The notes below the pieces were generated by a model. That model saw only the letters and a list, made by a program, of their open reading frames with translations, searched no databases and was not told the DNA's origin. A stretch of 64,000 nucleotides of DNA from Nocardiopsis sinuspersici. Lineage in GTDB: Bacteria > Actinomycetota > Actinomycetes > Streptosporangiales > Streptosporangiaceae. Of the stretch, positions 26,566 through 35,030 are shown piece after piece; the first letter of the stretch is position 1; each line of letters opens with the position of its first letter. Where the stretch lies: positions 172,231 to 236,230 of the forward strand of contig ML703345.1 of NCBI GenBank assembly GCA_008638415.1, written 5' to 3'. A program made the translations under genes and the position numbers.

Positions 26566-27413
26566 ACACGCTGACCCTGGACGGCCGTGCCCTGGCCGTC
26601 CTGCACGACGGAACCGACATCGAACCGGCCCTGTCCCCGCGCCCCTACCTGCACCCGGTACGCACCCGCTCGGGAACGGTGGTCACCGAGCGGCGGCCCG
26701 CCGACCACCTGCACCACTTCGGGCTGAGCGTGGCCGTGCCCGACGTGTCGGGGACCAGCTTCTGGGGCGGTCGCACCTTCACCCGCGAGCGGGGATCGGT
26801 GCTCCTGGACAACCACGGACGCCAACGCCACCTGTCCTGGCTGGAGCTGGGTGAGGACCGCCGCGTCGAACTCCTGTCGTGGACCGATCCAGGCGGAGCC
26901 GAGCTGCTGCGCGAGGAGCGCACCGTGCGCGCCGCGGGCCTGGACGAACACACCTGGGTACTGGACGTGCGCACGGAGCTGAGCAACACCTCGGGGCGCG
27001 AGCTGAGCATCGGCAGCCCCGCCACCAACGGCCGCCCCGGCGCCGGTTACGGAGGCCTGTTCTGGCGCGCCCCCCTCGCCGCCACCCCTCCCGCCGTCAC
27101 CGGCGCCGGCGGGCTGAGGGGCGAGGAGGCCCTGCACGGCTCACGCGCCGAGTGGCTGGCCATGGCCGGAACCGGCGACGACGGTGGACCGTGGACCCTG
27201 CTCTTCCTCCAGCCCGGTGAGCACACCGACCCCTGGTTCCTACGCGCGCTGGAGTACCCCGGAGTGGGACCCGCGCTGGCCTGGGACACGCGCCTGCCCC
27301 TGCCCGAGGGAGCACACCTGCGGCGGCGCCTGCGCGTGGCGGTACGCGACGGGCACACCGGCGCGGCGCGGGAACTGGAGGACCTGGCCGCGTCCGCGCG
27401 AACCCTGCCCTGA
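26562..27413 (+). CDS. PmoA family protein (DUF6807)
   Basis: 283 residues from GTG 26562, overlapping the previous stop codon by 4 bases. Motifs include PYLHPVRTRSGTVVTERRPA, DHLHHFGLSVAVPDVSGTSF and WGG, and GYGGLFWRAPLAA. This family is named after a gene neighbour of methane monooxygenase but occurs mainly in sugar operons next to Gfo/Idh/MocA dehydrogenases. It is probably a beta-rich sugar-binding or mutarotase-like protein. The biochemical activity has not been established to my knowledge. Confidence 0.85.
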   Translation: MNTLTLDGRALAVLHDGTDIEPALSPRPYLHPVRTRSGTVVTERRPADHLHHFGLSVAVPDVSGTSFWGGRTFTRERGSVLLDNHGRQRHLSWLELGEDRRVELLSWTDPGGAELLREERTVRAAGLDEHTWVLDVRTELSNTSGRELSIGSPATNGRPGAGYGGLFWRAPLAATPPAVTGAGGLRGEEALHGSRAEWLAMAGTGDDGGPWTLLFLQPGEHTDPWFLRALEYPGVGPALAWDTRLPLPEGAHLRRRLRVAVRDGHTGAARELEDLAASARTLP

Positions 27414-27587
27414 ACCCGTGCGGTGGCGGGGCCCGCGGGCGGCCCCGGCCAGGGCGGCGTGAGGCCGAAGACCCCTGGGGATCCCCCGCTACCAACGTCA
27501 GGCCCGCTCCACCGGGCGGCACCAGAACCCGTCCCGGCCTGTGGACGAACGCCCCGGCCACCGGGGCACGGAAGGAAGGCAACACCC

Positions 27588-28511
27588 ATGCGCGTTCTCG
27601 TCACCGGCGGCTCCGGACGGCTCGGCCGCAGCGTCGTGTCCGTCCTGTCCGCCCGCGGACACCAGGTGACCTCCGTGGACACCGCCCCGGCCGACCTCCC
27701 CGAAGGCGTCGACACGGTCACCGCCGACCTCCTGGACCCCGCCGCGCTGGAGGAGGCCTTCACCCGCGCCCGCCCCGAGGCGGTCGTCCACCTGGCCGGG
27801 ATCGCCGTGCCCTTCGCCCGCCCCGACGTGGAGACCCTCCAGGTCAACACCGGACTGGCCTGGGCGGTGCTCTCCGCCGCCGTCGCCCACGGCGCGCACG
27901 CGGCGGTGGCCGCCTCCAGCCCCACCGTCTACGGGTACAACACCCCCTCCTGGACGCCGCGCTACCTGCCGCTGGACGAGGAGCACCCGGTCGCGCCCTG
28001 GCACGCCTACGGGCTGAGCAAGACGATCATCGAGGACACCGTGCGCGCCCTGGCACGCACCGCCCGCACCTGTGTCCTGTCGTGCGTGCGCCCGGGATAC
28101 GTGGTCGCCCCCGAGGAGTGGGAGGGCGCCCCCACCCAGCTGGGGCACACCATGGCCGAACGGCTGGCCGACCCGGCGCTGGCCGCCACTTCCCTGTTCA
28201 ACTACGTCGACGCCCGCGACGCCGCCGAGCTGTTCGCGCTGGTGGTGGAGAACCCCGACAAGGTCCGTGGAGGGCAGGTGTTCAACGCCATGGCCCCCGA
28301 CCCCCTGGCCACCGGCCCGGTCGACGCCCTGCTGCCCCAGCACCACCCCGCCACCGCCGCGGCGGCCGCCGCCCTGGCCGACGGCCGCGCGGTGTTCTCC
28401 TCCCAGGCGGCCCACGACGCCCTGGGCTGGAACCCCACACGCACCTGGCGTGAGCAACTGCGTGTTCCGACCGGCGGATCCGCCGCCCCCTCGGGAGGCC
28501 ACAGGGACTGA
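27588..28511 (+). CDS. NAD-dependent epimerase/dehydratase, possibly uronate dehydrogenase-like
   Basis: 307 residues from ATG 27588 with AAGGAAGG upstream. Extended short-chain fold: NAD-binding VTGGSGRLGRSVV, VVHLAGIAVP, the serine motif AASSPTVYG and catalytic YGLSK. The size and the aldarate-type enzymes encoded in locus 2 make uronate dehydrogenase a reasonable guess, but sugar-nucleotide or other epimerases have the same fold. It lies between the PmoA gene and the LacI repressor. Confidence 0.82.
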   Translation: MRVLVTGGSGRLGRSVVSVLSARGHQVTSVDTAPADLPEGVDTVTADLLDPAALEEAFTRARPEAVVHLAGIAVPFARPDVETLQVNTGLAWAVLSAAVAHGAHAAVAASSPTVYGYNTPSWTPRYLPLDEEHPVAPWHAYGLSKTIIEDTVRALARTARTCVLSCVRPGYVVAPEEWEGAPTQLGHTMAERLADPALAATSLFNYVDARDAAELFALVVENPDKVRGGQVFNAMAPDPLATGPVDALLPQHHPATAAAAAALADGRAVFSSQAAHDALGWNPTRTWREQLRVPTGGSAAPSGGHRD

Positions 28512-28566
28512 CGAGGTGAGGGGGACATCGGAACATACGTGAGCGGGCTGAGGGCTCCGCTAGGCT

Positions 28567-28582
28567 AGGAAAGAGTTTTCCC
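28567..28582. promoter_or_regulatory. LacI-type operator O4 (autoregulatory)
   Basis: AGGAAAGAGTTTTCCC aligns with O1-O3, the half-site GGAAAG being conserved. It lies just upstream of the LacI repressor gene, as expected for autoregulation. Confidence 0.6.
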
Positions 28583-28609
28583 ATGGGCCGAGGCAGGAGA
28601 GGAAGCGGC

Positions 28610-29641
28610 GTGGAGTCCGGTTACGTGACCCTGGAGCAGGTCGCCGAGCACGCCGGCGTGTCCTTGGCGACCGCGTCCAGGGTGATCAACGGCAGCACCC
28701 GGCAGGTGAGTCAGCGCCTGCGCGACAAGGTGACCGCCAGCGCCCAGGAGCTCGGCTACCTGGCCAACGCCTCGGCCCAGACCCTGGCCCGCAACAGCAG
28801 TTCCCTGGTCGGCCTGCTCGTCCACGACATCTCCGACCCCTACTTCTCCTCGATCGCCGCCGGGGTCACCCGCCACACCGAGGAACAGGGGCTGGTCCTG
28901 GTACTGGGCACCACCAGCCGCTCCGCGCAGACGGAGGGCCGCATCCTGGCCACACTGCGCGCGCACCGGGCCCGCGCGGTGGTGCTGGTCGGGTCGCGCT
29001 CCACCGACGAGGAGAGCAACCGGCGCCTGTCCGAGGAGATCCTCATGTTCCGCCGCCAGGGCGGACAGGTGGCGTGCGTGTCCCAGGAGGGCCTTCCCGC
29101 CGACACGGTCACCCCCGACAACCACACCGGGGCCGCCGACCTGGCCCGCCGCCTCATCGCCCAGGGACACCGCGAGTTCGCCATCCTGGCCGGTCCCACC
29201 GACCTGCAGACCGCCCGCGAACGCCTGGACGGCTTCCACTCCGCGCTCTCGGGGGCGGGCCTGGAACTGGCCCACCACAACGTGGTGCACGGCGCCTTCA
29301 CCCGCGACGGGGGCTATGAGTCCACCCGTCGCCTGATGGCGGTGGGCACCGACGCCACCTGTCTGTTCGCGGTCAACGACGTCATGGCCACCGGGGCGAT
29401 GGCGGCCCTGCGCGACCTGGGGCTGCGTGTGCCCGCCGACCTGTCGGTGGCCGGGTTCGACGACATCCCCACCCTGCGCGACCTGACCCCCGCGCTGACC
29501 ACGGTGCGCCTGCCCCTGGAGGAGATGGGTGAGCGGGCCGCCGTGCTCGCCCTGGACGGCGAGCCCGGCGACCAGCCCCGCGTGGTCACCGTGCGGGGCG
29601 AGGTCGTCGAGCGCGAGAGCACCGCACCGCCCACCCGCTGA
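28610..29641 (+). CDS. LacI family transcriptional repressor of the sugar regulon
   Basis: 343 residues from GTG 28610 (AGGAGAGGA upstream). ATG 28583 is an alternative. The N-terminal helix-turn-helix is VTLEQVAEHAGVSLATASRV followed by INGSTRQVS, then the hinge helix ANASAQTLARNSS. The periplasmic-binding-protein-like sensor domain starts VGLLVHDISDPYFSSIAAGV and includes AVNDVMATGAMAALRDLGL and VAGFDDIPTLRDL. It probably binds the operators at 23812, 24062, 28567, 44087 and 42514. The effector is likely the imported sugar or a catabolite. Confidence 0.92.
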   Translation: MESGYVTLEQVAEHAGVSLATASRVINGSTRQVSQRLRDKVTASAQELGYLANASAQTLARNSSSLVGLLVHDISDPYFSSIAAGVTRHTEEQGLVLVLGTTSRSAQTEGRILATLRAHRARAVVLVGSRSTDEESNRRLSEEILMFRRQGGQVACVSQEGLPADTVTPDNHTGAADLARRLIAQGHREFAILAGPTDLQTARERLDGFHSALSGAGLELAHHNVVHGAFTRDGGYESTRRLMAVGTDATCLFAVNDVMATGAMAALRDLGLRVPADLSVAGFDDIPTLRDLTPALTTVRLPLEEMGERAAVLALDGEPGDQPRVVTVRGEVVERESTAPPTR

Positions 29642-29691
29642 CCCCGTTCCCCGCGGACGAGGGGGTGGGCTCCCCCACGGGGCGAACTCCC

Positions 29692-30477
29692 TCACCGGAG
29701 CGGGACTCCGCCTCCCTCGGCCACTCCCCCACGGCCGGAGACCACTCCCAGCCACTCGTCGAAGGTGGTCGGTGCGATGCGGGCGCCCTCGCCGGGCAGG
29801 AGCACGTCGCCGGCCATCTCCGGTCCGAGGACCGTCGACCAGGTCGGTACAAGCCTCACCGCGCGACCGCGCGCCTCGTTGGTGCGCCGGGCCATGTCCA
29901 CCAGGTCCTGTGTCCCGGGGCCCGCGACATCGGTGTAACGCCCCCGCGGCTCGCCCACCGCGATCTCGGCGAGGACGTCGGCCACGTCCGCTGGCGCGAC
30001 CGGTTGCACCAGCAGCGGTGCGACCATGGCGACACCGTCCCGCTCGGTCCAGCTCGTCACCATCGCGGCGAAGTCGTGGAACTGTGTGACCGGAACGATC
30101 GTCCACGGCACCGGGCCCGCGGCCACGAGGCGCTCCTGCTCCCGCTTGCCGGCGTAGTGGGCGTTGCCCTCGACACGATGGACTCCGACGATCGAGAGCA
30201 GCACGTGGTGTCGCACGCCTGCCCGCTCCTCGGCGGCGAGCAGGTTCCGTGTGGTGGTGCTGAGGTAGGCCGTCGTCCGATCCCTGTCGGTCACGGGTCC
30301 GTTGGTGGCGTCGACGACCGCTTCGGCGCCGGACAGGGCGGCGTCGAGACCCTCGCCTGTGGACAGGTCCACGCCGAGCGAGCGGCTGATGCGTACGACC
30401 TCGTGTCCCTCCCGTTCAAGGGCCGCGACCGTGAGTGTTCCGATGTTCCCGGTCGCGCCGGCAACCGCGATCCGCAT
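29692..30477 (-). CDS. NmrA-like NAD(P)-binding protein
   Basis: 261 residues from ATG 30477 with AGGAG 6 nt upstream. The Rossmann motif AVAGATGNIGTLTVAAL is at the N-terminus, followed by AVVDATNGPV, HHVLLSIVGVHRVEGNAHYA, GKREQE and WTIVPVTQFHDF. It lacks a clear YxxxK catalytic pair, like NmrA-type redox sensors and related isomerase-like proteins. It is divergent from an RsrR-type regulator. In Streptomyces venezuelae the RsrR gene is divergent from an NmrA-like gene in the same way. Confidence 0.88.
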   Translation of the reverse strand: MRIAVAGATGNIGTLTVAALEREGHEVVRISRSLGVDLSTGEGLDAALSGAEAVVDATNGPVTDRDRTTAYLSTTTRNLLAAEERAGVRHHVLLSIVGVHRVEGNAHYAGKREQERLVAAGPVPWTIVPVTQFHDFAAMVTSWTERDGVAMVAPLLVQPVAPADVADVLAEIAVGEPRGRYTDVAGPGTQDLVDMARRTNEARGRAVRLVPTWSTVLGPEMAGDVLLPGEGARIAPTTFDEWLGVVSGRGGVAEGGGVPLR

Positions 30478-30507
30478 GATGATCTCCTCTCTCGTCGCCG
30501 TGTGAAC

Positions 30508-30547
30508 CCTATCAAGGACTAAATGGATCCATAATGTCTGCGATAGG
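30508..30547. promoter_or_regulatory. 40-bp interrupted palindrome, candidate RsrR operator
   Basis: The sequence is CCTATC-N3-GAC-N3-ATGGA followed by its mirror TCCAT-N3-GTC-N3-GATAGG, 14 of 20 positions pairing about the centre at 30527.5. It fills the gap between the divergent NmrA-like and Rrf2 genes. Confidence 0.75.
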
Positions 30548-30556
30548 CTCGGAGCC

Positions 30557-31030
30557 GTGAAGCTACCTGTGAGCACGGAATGGGTTCTGCACTGCACCAC
30601 GACGCTGGCACAGCTCGATCCGGGAGTCAGCGCGTCGGCGGCGCAGCTCGCCCAGTACTACGACCTGCCGGCGCCCTATCTCACCAAGCAGTTGAAGAAG
30701 CTCGTCAGAGCCGGGCTGCTGGCCGCGACCACGGGCCCGCGTGGGGGGTTCCAACTCGCGCGGCCCGCCTCCGAGATCACGCTCCTGCAGATCGTCGAGG
30801 CCGTCGACGGCACGTCCCCACCGTATGAGTGCCGCGAGATCCGCCAACAGGGACGGGGAGCCCTGCCCCCCGGCGAGTGCCGCCGTACCTGCGTCCTCGC
30901 CGAGAAGATGGCCGAAGCGCACGAGGCGTGGCGGCACAGCCTCGCAGGGTCCACCGTCGCCGACGTCATCGCCACACTGCCCGCGTCCGCGCCGTCCCGC
31001 ACCCGACGGCGCCTTTCGGAGACGGGATAG
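30557..31030 (+). CDS. rsrR: Rrf2 family redox regulator, RsrR-like
   Basis: 157 residues from GTG 30557. Rrf2 winged helix: SASAAQLAQYYDLPAPYLTK, QLKKLVRAGLLAATTG, PRGGFQLARPASEITLLQIV. Cysteines 92, 108 and 112 lie in the cluster-binding region, and Glu8 and His12 are present in STEWVLH. In S. venezuelae RsrR the [2Fe-2S] cluster is held by Glu8, His12 and two cysteines, so the same coordination is likely here with Cys92 and Cys112. The divergent NmrA gene and the shared palindrome fit the known RsrR regulon. Confidence 0.85.
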   Translation: MKLPVSTEWVLHCTTTLAQLDPGVSASAAQLAQYYDLPAPYLTKQLKKLVRAGLLAATTGPRGGFQLARPASEITLLQIVEAVDGTSPPYECREIRQQGRGALPPGECRRTCVLAEKMAEAHEAWRHSLAGSTVADVIATLPASAPSRTRRRLSETG

Positions 31031-31075
31031 CCCCCGATCCGCACACGACCGGTAGCGCTCCCGAGAGGCGCCCGC

Positions 31076-31105
31076 CCCGCCTCGGCGACGGGCCGCCGAG
31101 GCGGG
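31076..31105 (+). terminator. Hairpin downstream of the Rrf2 gene
   Basis: CCCGCCTCGGCG (31076-31087) pairs perfectly with CGCCGAGGCGGG (31094-31105) around a 6-nt loop. Confidence 0.7.
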
Positions 31106-31212
31106 AACGAGGAGGGGACTCGGGGAGCCGGGGGTCATTCCTCTTCGGCGTCCCCGGGACCGCGAACGCCCAAGAGGGCCCTTCCCGGTCCGGGACCGTG
31201 GCGGTGAGCCGC

Positions 31213-31632
31213 TCAGGCGCGGGCCGAACGGCCCAGGCCCAGGATCAGCACCACGCCGACCAGGACGTGCATCCCCGCCAGCACCAGCACGACCACCGGA
31301 GCGGCGCCGCTGGTGACCGGTCCGGCCAGGGACAGCACGAGCACGATGTAGGCGACGACCGACCACACCCGGCCCGGACTCCGCACGGTGCGCTCCAGGA
31401 CCATCAGCAGGGCCCAGGCGGCCAGGCCGAAGACCAGGCCCGCCACGGCCACGGCCACGGGCCCCACGACCCGGGGCCGCCCACCGGGGAAGGCGGTCAG
31501 CTCCACCCCCGCCAGCGGAACGGCCAGGGCCCACAGCACCAGGGGCGCGAGCACCGCGGCGGCCACGGTCAGGGCCCGCCACGCGGTGGGCCGGGAGGAG
31601 GTGCCGGGAGCGGTGGAATCCGTGGTGGTCAT
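31213..31632 (-). CDS. DUF6069 family membrane protein
   Basis: 139 residues from ATG 31632 with GAGGAAG upstream. The same frame is open far upstream but only as shadow of the sensor kinase gene. Four predicted membrane segments: LTVAAAVLAPLVLWALAVPL, VAVAVAGLVFGLAAWALLMV, VWSVVAYIVLVLSLAGPVTS, VVVLVLAGMHVLVGVVLILG. Members are often encoded next to two-component systems or TetR regulators in actinobacteria. It is divergent from the kinase gene. Function unknown. Confidence 0.8.
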   Translation of the reverse strand: MTTTDSTAPGTSSRPTAWRALTVAAAVLAPLVLWALAVPLAGVELTAFPGGRPRVVGPVAVAVAGLVFGLAAWALLMVLERTVRSPGRVWSVVAYIVLVLSLAGPVTSGAAPVVVLVLAGMHVLVGVVLILGLGRSARA

Positions 31633-31961
31633 GGGAACTTCCTCGCAGTCGTCGGTGTCGTGTCGCGGAACGGGGCCGGCCGTCTGGCGGAGAACGGGCG
31701 CAGGGCTCCGTCCGCGCGGTATCCCGGCAGGACGGATGGTCCCACCGGTCCCGGGTACGGTGCGCCGACCGCGCCCCGCCGCCGGGGACACCGCGACCGG
31801 GCGGTTCGGCGCACCGGCCTCTCGGCGTCCAGGGCCCACACTCCCCCTCACGGCACCGCCGCCGCATCGGCCTCGGGGCCGCACGGGCACCGACCTCGGG
31901 CCAGGCGGACTTCGACTTTGGTCGGTGTCGGCCCCGGCCCGCCCGGAGCTAGGCTGACCGG
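31633..31961. other. Divergent intergenic region, DUF6069 / sensor kinase
   Basis: 329 bp. No convincing gene on either strand, and no symmetrical operator stood out by eye. It must hold the promoters of both flanking genes. Very GC-rich apart from 31900-31960. Confidence 0.4.
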
Positions 31962-33140
31962 GTGCGAAGCCCGATGGACACCCGTTCCGCGCGCTGGGGA
32001 TCCCCCTGGACCGTGGCCGCGGTGGTCGCCCTGGTCGGCCTCCAGGTCGCGGCGACGGTCTGGGCGCGCTGGGGCGAGCACGCCGACCCCTGGTCGCGGT
32101 GGCTGGACCTGTCCGTGGGCATCCTGGCCTGCGTGCTCTCCCCCGCCCTGCTGCGGTGGCCGGTCGCCGGCGCGCTGGGCTCGGCCGTACTCGCCGTCCT
32201 CTCCCCCGCCGCCACCCCGGTGGTCGCGCTGGGCGTGCTCCAGGTCGCCCGCCGGCGCGCCTTCCCCCTGGCCGTCGCGGTCGCCACGACGGCGGTCGCC
32301 GCGCACGCGGTCCAGGGCCTGCTCCAGCCCAGCAACGGCATCTCCTACGCCTGGTGGCTGGCCCTGGTCGCCGCCGCGTCCGGCGCACTGGTCTGCTGGG
32401 GCGCCCTGGTCCGGGCCCGCTGCGCGCTGGTGATGTCGCTGAGCGAGCGCGCCCACCGCGCCGAGGCCGAACAGGGCCGCCGGGTGGCCGAGGCACGGAT
32501 GCTGGAGCGCACCCGCATCGCCCGCGAGATGCACGACGTGCTCGCCCATCGGCTGTCTCTGCTGGCCACCTACGCCGGGGCGCTGGAGTACCGGCCCGAC
32601 GCCCCGCCCGAACAGCTCTCCCGCGCCGCCGGGGTGGTGCGCACCGGCGTCCACCAGGCCCTGGAGGAACTACGCGAGGTGATCGGTGTGCTGCGCGAGG
32701 AGGACGCCGGGGACGAGGGAAGCCCGCAGCCGGTCCTGACCGACCTTCCCCGGCTGCTGGAGGAGGCGCGCGCCGCCGGAGAGCACGTGGACCTGCACGA
32801 TACGGTGGCCGACCCCGCGGCCCTGCCCGCCTCCACCGGCCGCACCGCCTACCGCCTGGCCCAGGAGGGACTGACCAACGCCCGCAAGCACGCCCCCGGC
32901 CAACCGGTGAGCGTGCTCGTGGAGGGCGGTCCCGGCGAGGGCCTGGTGATCGACCTGCGCAACCCCGTTCCCGGCCCCGACGGGACGGCCCCCATCGGGG
33001 AACAGCCCCTCCTGACACCGGGCAGCGGGACCGGCCTGGTCGGCCTGACCGAGCGCGTACGCCTGGCCGGGGGGCGCCTCGACCACGAGCGCACACGCGA
33101 GGGCTTCCACCTGAGAGCCTGGCTACCATGGCCCCCATGA
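31962..33140 (+). CDS. Sensor histidine kinase (NarL-type system)
   Basis: 392 residues, GTG 31962 (ATG 31974 is possible). Several hydrophobic segments fill residues 15-155, followed by a coiled linker. The HisKA_3 domain with phospho-accepting His about 191 reads RIAREMHDVLAHRLSLLATY. The HATPase domain has RLAQEGLTNARKHAPG and GTGLVGLTERVRLAGG. It phosphorylates the response regulator encoded next, with which it overlaps by ATGA. The short periplasmic loops suggest sensing within the membrane. The stimulus is unknown. Confidence 0.94.
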   Translation: MRSPMDTRSARWGSPWTVAAVVALVGLQVAATVWARWGEHADPWSRWLDLSVGILACVLSPALLRWPVAGALGSAVLAVLSPAATPVVALGVLQVARRRAFPLAVAVATTAVAAHAVQGLLQPSNGISYAWWLALVAAASGALVCWGALVRARCALVMSLSERAHRAEAEQGRRVAEARMLERTRIAREMHDVLAHRLSLLATYAGALEYRPDAPPEQLSRAAGVVRTGVHQALEELREVIGVLREEDAGDEGSPQPVLTDLPRLLEEARAAGEHVDLHDTVADPAALPASTGRTAYRLAQEGLTNARKHAPGQPVSVLVEGGPGEGLVIDLRNPVPGPDGTAPIGEQPLLTPGSGTGLVGLTERVRLAGGRLDHERTREGFHLRAWLPWPP

Positions 33141-33790
33141 GCCGTCCGCCACGTGTCCTGATCGTCGACGACGACGCCCTCGTCCGCGGCGGCCTGACCA
33201 TGATGCTCGACGGAGTCCACGGCATCACCGTGGTCGGCGAGGCCACCGACGGCGACGAGGTCCTGGCCGCGGCCGACACCCACTCCCCCGACGTGGTCCT
33301 GATGGACCTGCGCATGCCCCGCGTGGACGGCATCACCGCCACCCGCAGGCTGCGCGCGCGCACGCCCCCGCCCGAGGTCGTCGTGCTCACCACCTTCGAC
33401 ACCGACGAGAACATCCTCTACGCCCTGCGCGCCGGCGCCAGCGGCTTCCTGCTCAAGGACACCCCGCCCGCACGGATCGTGGACGCGGTCCTGCGGGTGG
33501 CCGCCGGGGAACCCATCCTGTCCGCGAGCATCACCCGGCGCCTGATGGAGCGCACCGCCGTCCAGGCGGGCTCCTACCAGCGCGCGCGCACGGCCCTGGC
33601 CCGGCTCAGCCCCCGCGAGCACGAGGTGGCACTCGCCGTGGCCAGGGGCCACAGCAACGCCGAGATCGCCGCGCGGCTGTACATGAGCGTGGCCACGGTC
33701 AAGGCCCACGTCTCCAGCGCCCTGACCAAGCTCGACCTGGACAACCGCACCCAGATCGCGCTGCTGGCCCACGACGCCGGCCTGACCTGA
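33137..33790 (+). CDS. LuxR/NarL-family response regulator
   Basis: 217 residues from ATG 33137, overlapping the kinase stop by 4 bases. ATG 33128 is also in frame. Receiver domain: VLIVDDDALVRGGL, phospho-acceptor in VVLMDLRMPRVDG, VVVLTTFDTDENI and GFLLKDTPP. The C-terminal LuxR helix-turn-helix is LSPREHEVALAVARGHSNAE, IAARLYMSVATVKAHVSSAL. It probably regulates the divergent DUF6069 gene (inference from position). Confidence 0.95.
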   Translation: MSRPPRVLIVDDDALVRGGLTMMLDGVHGITVVGEATDGDEVLAAADTHSPDVVLMDLRMPRVDGITATRRLRARTPPPEVVVLTTFDTDENILYALRAGASGFLLKDTPPARIVDAVLRVAAGEPILSASITRRLMERTAVQAGSYQRARTALARLSPREHEVALAVARGHSNAEIAARLYMSVATVKAHVSSALTKLDLDNRTQIALLAHDAGLT

Positions 33791-33891
33791 CACCGAAACG
33801 CACCGTGCCCCGGACGTGCGGCGACGCCGCCCCGGCGGCGGTTGACGGGGGCTGACGGGCTCGCGCCGAGAGGGCGGCCTACTTTGAGGCC

Positions 33892-34491
33892 ATGACGAAA
33901 TACGCGTGGATGTACCGCCTCGGCCTCACGCCGTGGGAGCGCTACGGAGCCGCGGGCGGAGCACAGCTCGGCACCCTGCTCGACCGCGAGGCGAAAGAAC
34001 GTCCCACCGCCCCCGGGCGGGCGTTGGACATCGGATGCGGACGCGGACAGTTCACCCCCGAACTGGCCCGGCGCGGATGGGAGGCGGTGGGCGTCGACAT
34101 CGTTCCGAGGGCGATCGAGGCCGCTCGGCGCCAAGGACCCGCGGAGATCACCTACGTCCTGGGGGACGCGACCGACCTGGAGCCGGCCGGCCTGGGCACA
34201 TTCGACCTCTTCCTCGACATCGGCTGCCTCCAGGGCCTTGACACGGGCCAGCGGGCCGCGGAGGGACGAGGTGTGACGGCTCTCGCCGCGCCGGGGGCCA
34301 CCCTGCTGATACTCGCCTTCGGGCCGTCGCGGTACCAACGGCTCGTCGAGGGCGTTTCGCGGGCGCAGATCGAAGCCGCGTTCCCGGGATGGGAGGTCCT
34401 CTCGGTCGAGGACGCGGTCACCGACGGCCTGGGGTGGCCGATGAACCAGACCTCGCCGCAGTGGTACCGGTTCCGCCGTACCGCCGGGTGA
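33892..34491 (+). CDS. Class I SAM-dependent methyltransferase
   Basis: 199 residues, ATG 33892. Motif I is RALDIGCGRGQFTPELARRG near residues 43-62, then AVGVDIVPRAIEAARR, VLGDATDLE and FDLFLDIGCLQGL. The size and FLDIGCLQGL match a small methyltransferase group often labelled thiopurine-methyltransferase-like. Substrate unknown. A short GC hairpin (CCGCCGGG / CCCGGCGG) overlaps the stop codon. Confidence 0.85.
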   Translation: MTKYAWMYRLGLTPWERYGAAGGAQLGTLLDREAKERPTAPGRALDIGCGRGQFTPELARRGWEAVGVDIVPRAIEAARRQGPAEITYVLGDATDLEPAGLGTFDLFLDIGCLQGLDTGQRAAEGRGVTALAAPGATLLILAFGPSRYQRLVEGVSRAQIEAAFPGWEVLSVEDAVTDGLGWPMNQTSPQWYRFRRTAG

Positions 34492-35030
34492 CCGGGTTCC
34501 CCGGCGGAGCTGACCCCGTTCCCGCGGGGGCGGAGACGGCCGCCCCCTCTGGAACGCCGTGGGCCACCACCGGGTTCGGTACTGGTCCGAGGGAAGGCCG
34601 ACGGGGTCCCGGTACCGGCTCGCGCTCACCGACGAACCGGCCCGGCAGCGCCAGGACCTGCGGCGGTACCCGGACCGCGCTGCCGGCCCACGACGCCGGC
34701 CTGGCCAGCCCCGGGTGGCCACGTTCACCGGGCCTCGGCCCCGGCCCCGGGTCGACGGCGCGCACCGGCCACGGCCGGACCCTTCCGCAAGGGCTCCAAG
34801 GGATGGCCGTTTACGGCCAAACCACGCGACGGGCGGCGGCGACGGACTAACGTCACCCCAGGTGTGCTCTCGCGAGGAGGATCGGCGTTCACCATGGGCA
34901 GGGACGAGGAGAGGAAAGGCGTCGGCGGCCAAAGGCCCGGCGGCTCCCCGAGGCCCCCGCGCCCGCCGGGCGGACGACCGCCGCATCCACCTCCCCGGCA
35001 GCGTCGACGAGCACGGACTCCGCTCCCCCG
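34492..35030. other. Gene-poor region with a response-regulator relic
   Basis: 539 bp. At 34673-34704, CGCGCTGCCGGCCCACGACG and what follows closely repeat the last codons of the response-regulator gene (33758-33787), reading ALPAHDAGLA against ALLAHDAGLT. This looks like the 3-prime stub of a duplicated regulator. From 34894 an ATG with distant AGGAGG opens a Pro-rich frame that runs into the next gene in another phase. Nothing else is recognised. Confidence 0.45.

Noticed and set aside
31633..33414. Long minus-strand extension of the DUF6069 frame, opposite the sensor kinase
   Set aside because: Arg/Pro-rich shadow of the kinase gene. ATG 31632 has a good ribosome binding site and begins the recognisable membrane protein.
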